This document shows, in pieces, positions 5,418 through 6,098 of a stretch of 6,098 nucleotides of DNA. The DNA is from an uncultured Cloacibacillus sp. (lineage in GTDB: Bacteria; Synergistota; Synergistia; Synergistales; Synergistaceae): positions 1 through 6,098 of the forward strand of contig UQVV01000117.1 of assembly GCA_900544635.1 (NCBI GenBank), in the 5' to 3' direction. The translations under genes and the position numbers were made by a program. The number at the start of each line of letters is the position of its first letter. The stretch's first letter is position 1. The notes beneath the pieces are model-generated. The model was not told the DNA's origin and did not search any database. It saw nothing but the letters and a program-made list of their open reading frames with translations.

Positions 5418-5446
5418 ATTATAGCCTATTGTCCGCGCTATGTCAA
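5418..5446 (-). promoter_or_regulatory. perfect-consensus sigma70 promoter of tRNA-Ser
   Basis: On the minus strand TTGACA (5446-5441) and TATAAT (5423-5418) are both exact consensus with a 17-base spacer. The start point would be near 5411, about ten bases before the mature tRNA 5' end at 5401. It lies in the 134-base gap after tadA and probably makes the tRNA independent of tadA transcription. Confidence 0.88.
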
Positions 5447-5535
5447 AGCTCGGCGCGGCGTTTTCGCGCTTTTCATGCGCGTGCGGCCACGGCTTCGCGC
5501 TTGGGACGCGCCGCCGAATGCGCGGAAGAATTTTT

Positions 5536-5991
5536 TTACGCTTTCCTGCGCTTTGCGGCGAAGAACTCCGTGAGCAGCGCCGCGCACTCTTCGGCGAGCA
5601 GGCCGCCCGTCACGCGGCAGCGGTGGTACATGCGCGGGTCGCGCGGAATCGCGTAGAGCGAGACGCAGCCGCCGGCCTTCGGGTCCTTCGCGCCGAAGAC
5701 TATGCGCCCCATGCGGCACTGCACGAGCGCGCCGGCGCACATGACGCAGGGCTCGAGCGTCACGTACAGAGCGCAGCCGTCGAAGCGCCACGAATTTATA
5801 TTTTTCGCCGCGTCGCGCATCGCCTCTATTTCGGCGTGGGCGAGCGGCGAGCTGCGCGCCGCGCGCGCGTTGCGCCCGCGTCCGATTATCTCTTCGTCGC
5901 GCACGACTACAGCGCCGACCGGAATTTCTCCGCCGCGCATCGCCGCGCGCGCCTCGGCGAGCGCCTCGCGCATAAAAAACGTTTCGTCCAT
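5536..5991 (-). CDS. tadA: tRNA-specific adenosine deaminase (A34 to inosine)
   Basis: This 151-residue zinc deaminase converts A34 to inosine in tRNA-Arg(ACG), allowing one tRNA to read CGU, CGC and CGA. Motifs: GEIPVGAVVV (21-30), the catalytic HAE (H52-A53-E54, zinc ligand and proton shuttle) and PCVMC (P81-C82...C85, two zinc ligands) followed by AGALVQCRMGRIVFGAKDPKAGG (86-108), the TadA-type substrate loop that separates it from cytidine and guanine deaminases. The C-terminal helix with EECAALLTEFFAAKRR is normal, and the length fits the family. An in-frame TGA lies 21 bases upstream of the ATG and no other start intervenes, so the start is fixed. The nearest SD (GAGGGGAG) is about 12 bases away, longer than usual. 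The gene diverges from tRNA-Arg(CCG) and is followed, same strand, by the separately promoted tRNA-Ser. Confidence 0.95.
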   Translation of the reverse strand: MDETFFMREALAEARAAMRGGEIPVGAVVVRDEEIIGRGRNARAARSSPLAHAEIEAMRDAAKNINSWRFDGCALYVTLEPCVMCAGALVQCRMGRIVFGAKDPKAGGCVSLYAIPRDPRMYHRCRVTGGLLAEECAALLTEFFAAKRRKA

Positions 5992-6020
5992 AATCTGTGG
6001 CGGCTCCCCTCATAATATGC

Positions 6021-6026
6021 TATACT
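6021..6026 (+). promoter_or_regulatory. probable -10 element of tRNA-Arg(CCG)
   Basis: TATACT (5 of 6 matches to TATAAT) lies 17 bases before the tRNA 5' end. No good -35 is seen at 16-18 bases upstream (TGGCGG at 5998-6003 is poor). The same 52-base gap must also hold the leftward tadA promoter; TATTAT (complement of 6011-6018 region) is a candidate -10 for it, so the two divergent promoters would overlap. Confidence 0.5.
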
Positions 6027-6043
6027 TCGTAAGGTTTGGATGC

Positions 6044-6098
6044 GCGTCTGTAGCTCAGCTGGATAGAGTGCCGCCCTCCGGAGGCGAAGGTCTGGGGT
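6044..6098 (+). tRNA. tRNA-Arg(CCG), 3' end cut by window
   Basis: GCGTCTG (acceptor 5' strand), TA, D arm GCTC-AGCTGGATA-GAGT, anticodon arm CCGCC-CTCCGGA-GGCGA and the start of the T arm are visible. The loop gives anticodon CCG, arginine, reading CGG. The outermost anticodon-stem pair would be a C-A mismatch, and the D stem contains a G-U. The T arm and acceptor 3' strand lie beyond the window. Identity is clear from the D arm and anticodon loop, which match bacterial tRNA-Arg(CCG). Confidence 0.88.

Noticed and set aside
5452..5472. GCGCG/CGCGC hairpin with TTTT as a terminator
   Set aside because: A 5-bp stem of simple GC repeats is expected by chance here, and its orientation does not match the end of tadA.
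5309..5656. 115-codon plus-strand open frame
   Set aside because: It runs through tRNA-Ser, its promoter and the 3' end of tadA, so it is not a gene.
5440..6015. 191-codon plus-strand open frame opposite tadA
   Set aside because: It is the antisense shadow of tadA, Arg/Ala-rich and without motifs; TadA on the other strand has every catalytic residue.
1..6098. CRISPR arrays, riboswitches, insertion sequences or phage genes
   Set aside because: No regularly spaced repeats, transposase or integrase frames, or recognisable aptamer motifs were found.

Overview
The window suggests a bacterial chromosome segment from a GC-rich genome that nevertheless uses ATA freely for isoleucine. That codon habit and the LtaS/MdoB-like sulfatase, family-2 glycosyltransferase and LplT-like genes would fit a Synergistota-type anaerobe, but this taxonomic guess is inference and only moderately secure. 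No phage, IS element, CRISPR array or riboswitch is visible.

Layout. (1) Positions 1-780 hold the C-terminal part of an LTA-synthase/sulfatase-family phosphoglycerol transferase. Its N-terminal membrane domain and catalytic threonine lie upstream of the window. (2) A sigma70-like promoter at 796-824 precedes a tightly packed plus-strand operon at 866-4136: a membrane family-2 processive-type glycosyltransferase, an LplT-like major facilitator, and a class II (FucA-like) aldolase. Gaps are 17 and 11 bases, each with a good Shine-Dalgarno. The LplT-like gene has no ATG/GTG/TTG at the place its family's N-terminus demands; the only well-placed initiator is an ATA at 2191. (3) Positions 4158-5292 form an AT-richer island. 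It holds a HigB/Gp49-type toxin and a HigA-type XRE antitoxin, with its own promoter carrying a 26-bp perfect palindrome and its own intrinsic terminator built around the antitoxin stop codon. The island is bracketed by two near-identical 36-bp copies of a terminator hairpin. (4) On the minus strand lie tRNA-Ser(GGA), driven by a perfect-consensus promoter and ending at the second terminator copy, and then tadA, the tRNA wobble adenosine deaminase. (5) At the right edge a plus-strand tRNA-Arg(CCG) starts divergently from tadA and is cut by the window end.

How it fits together. The left half is cell-envelope biology: head-group transfer onto glycolipid or glycan, sugar polymerisation or glycosylation, and lysophospholipid flipping, with a sugar-phosphate aldolase as passenger. 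The right half is translation: two tRNAs and a tRNA-editing enzyme. The toxin-antitoxin module sits exactly at the seam. The repeated terminator suggests that the ancestral arrangement was aldolase / terminator / tRNA-Ser and that the module arrived later. The most unusual observations are the apparent AUA start codon and the terminator-bracketed toxin-antitoxin insertion.
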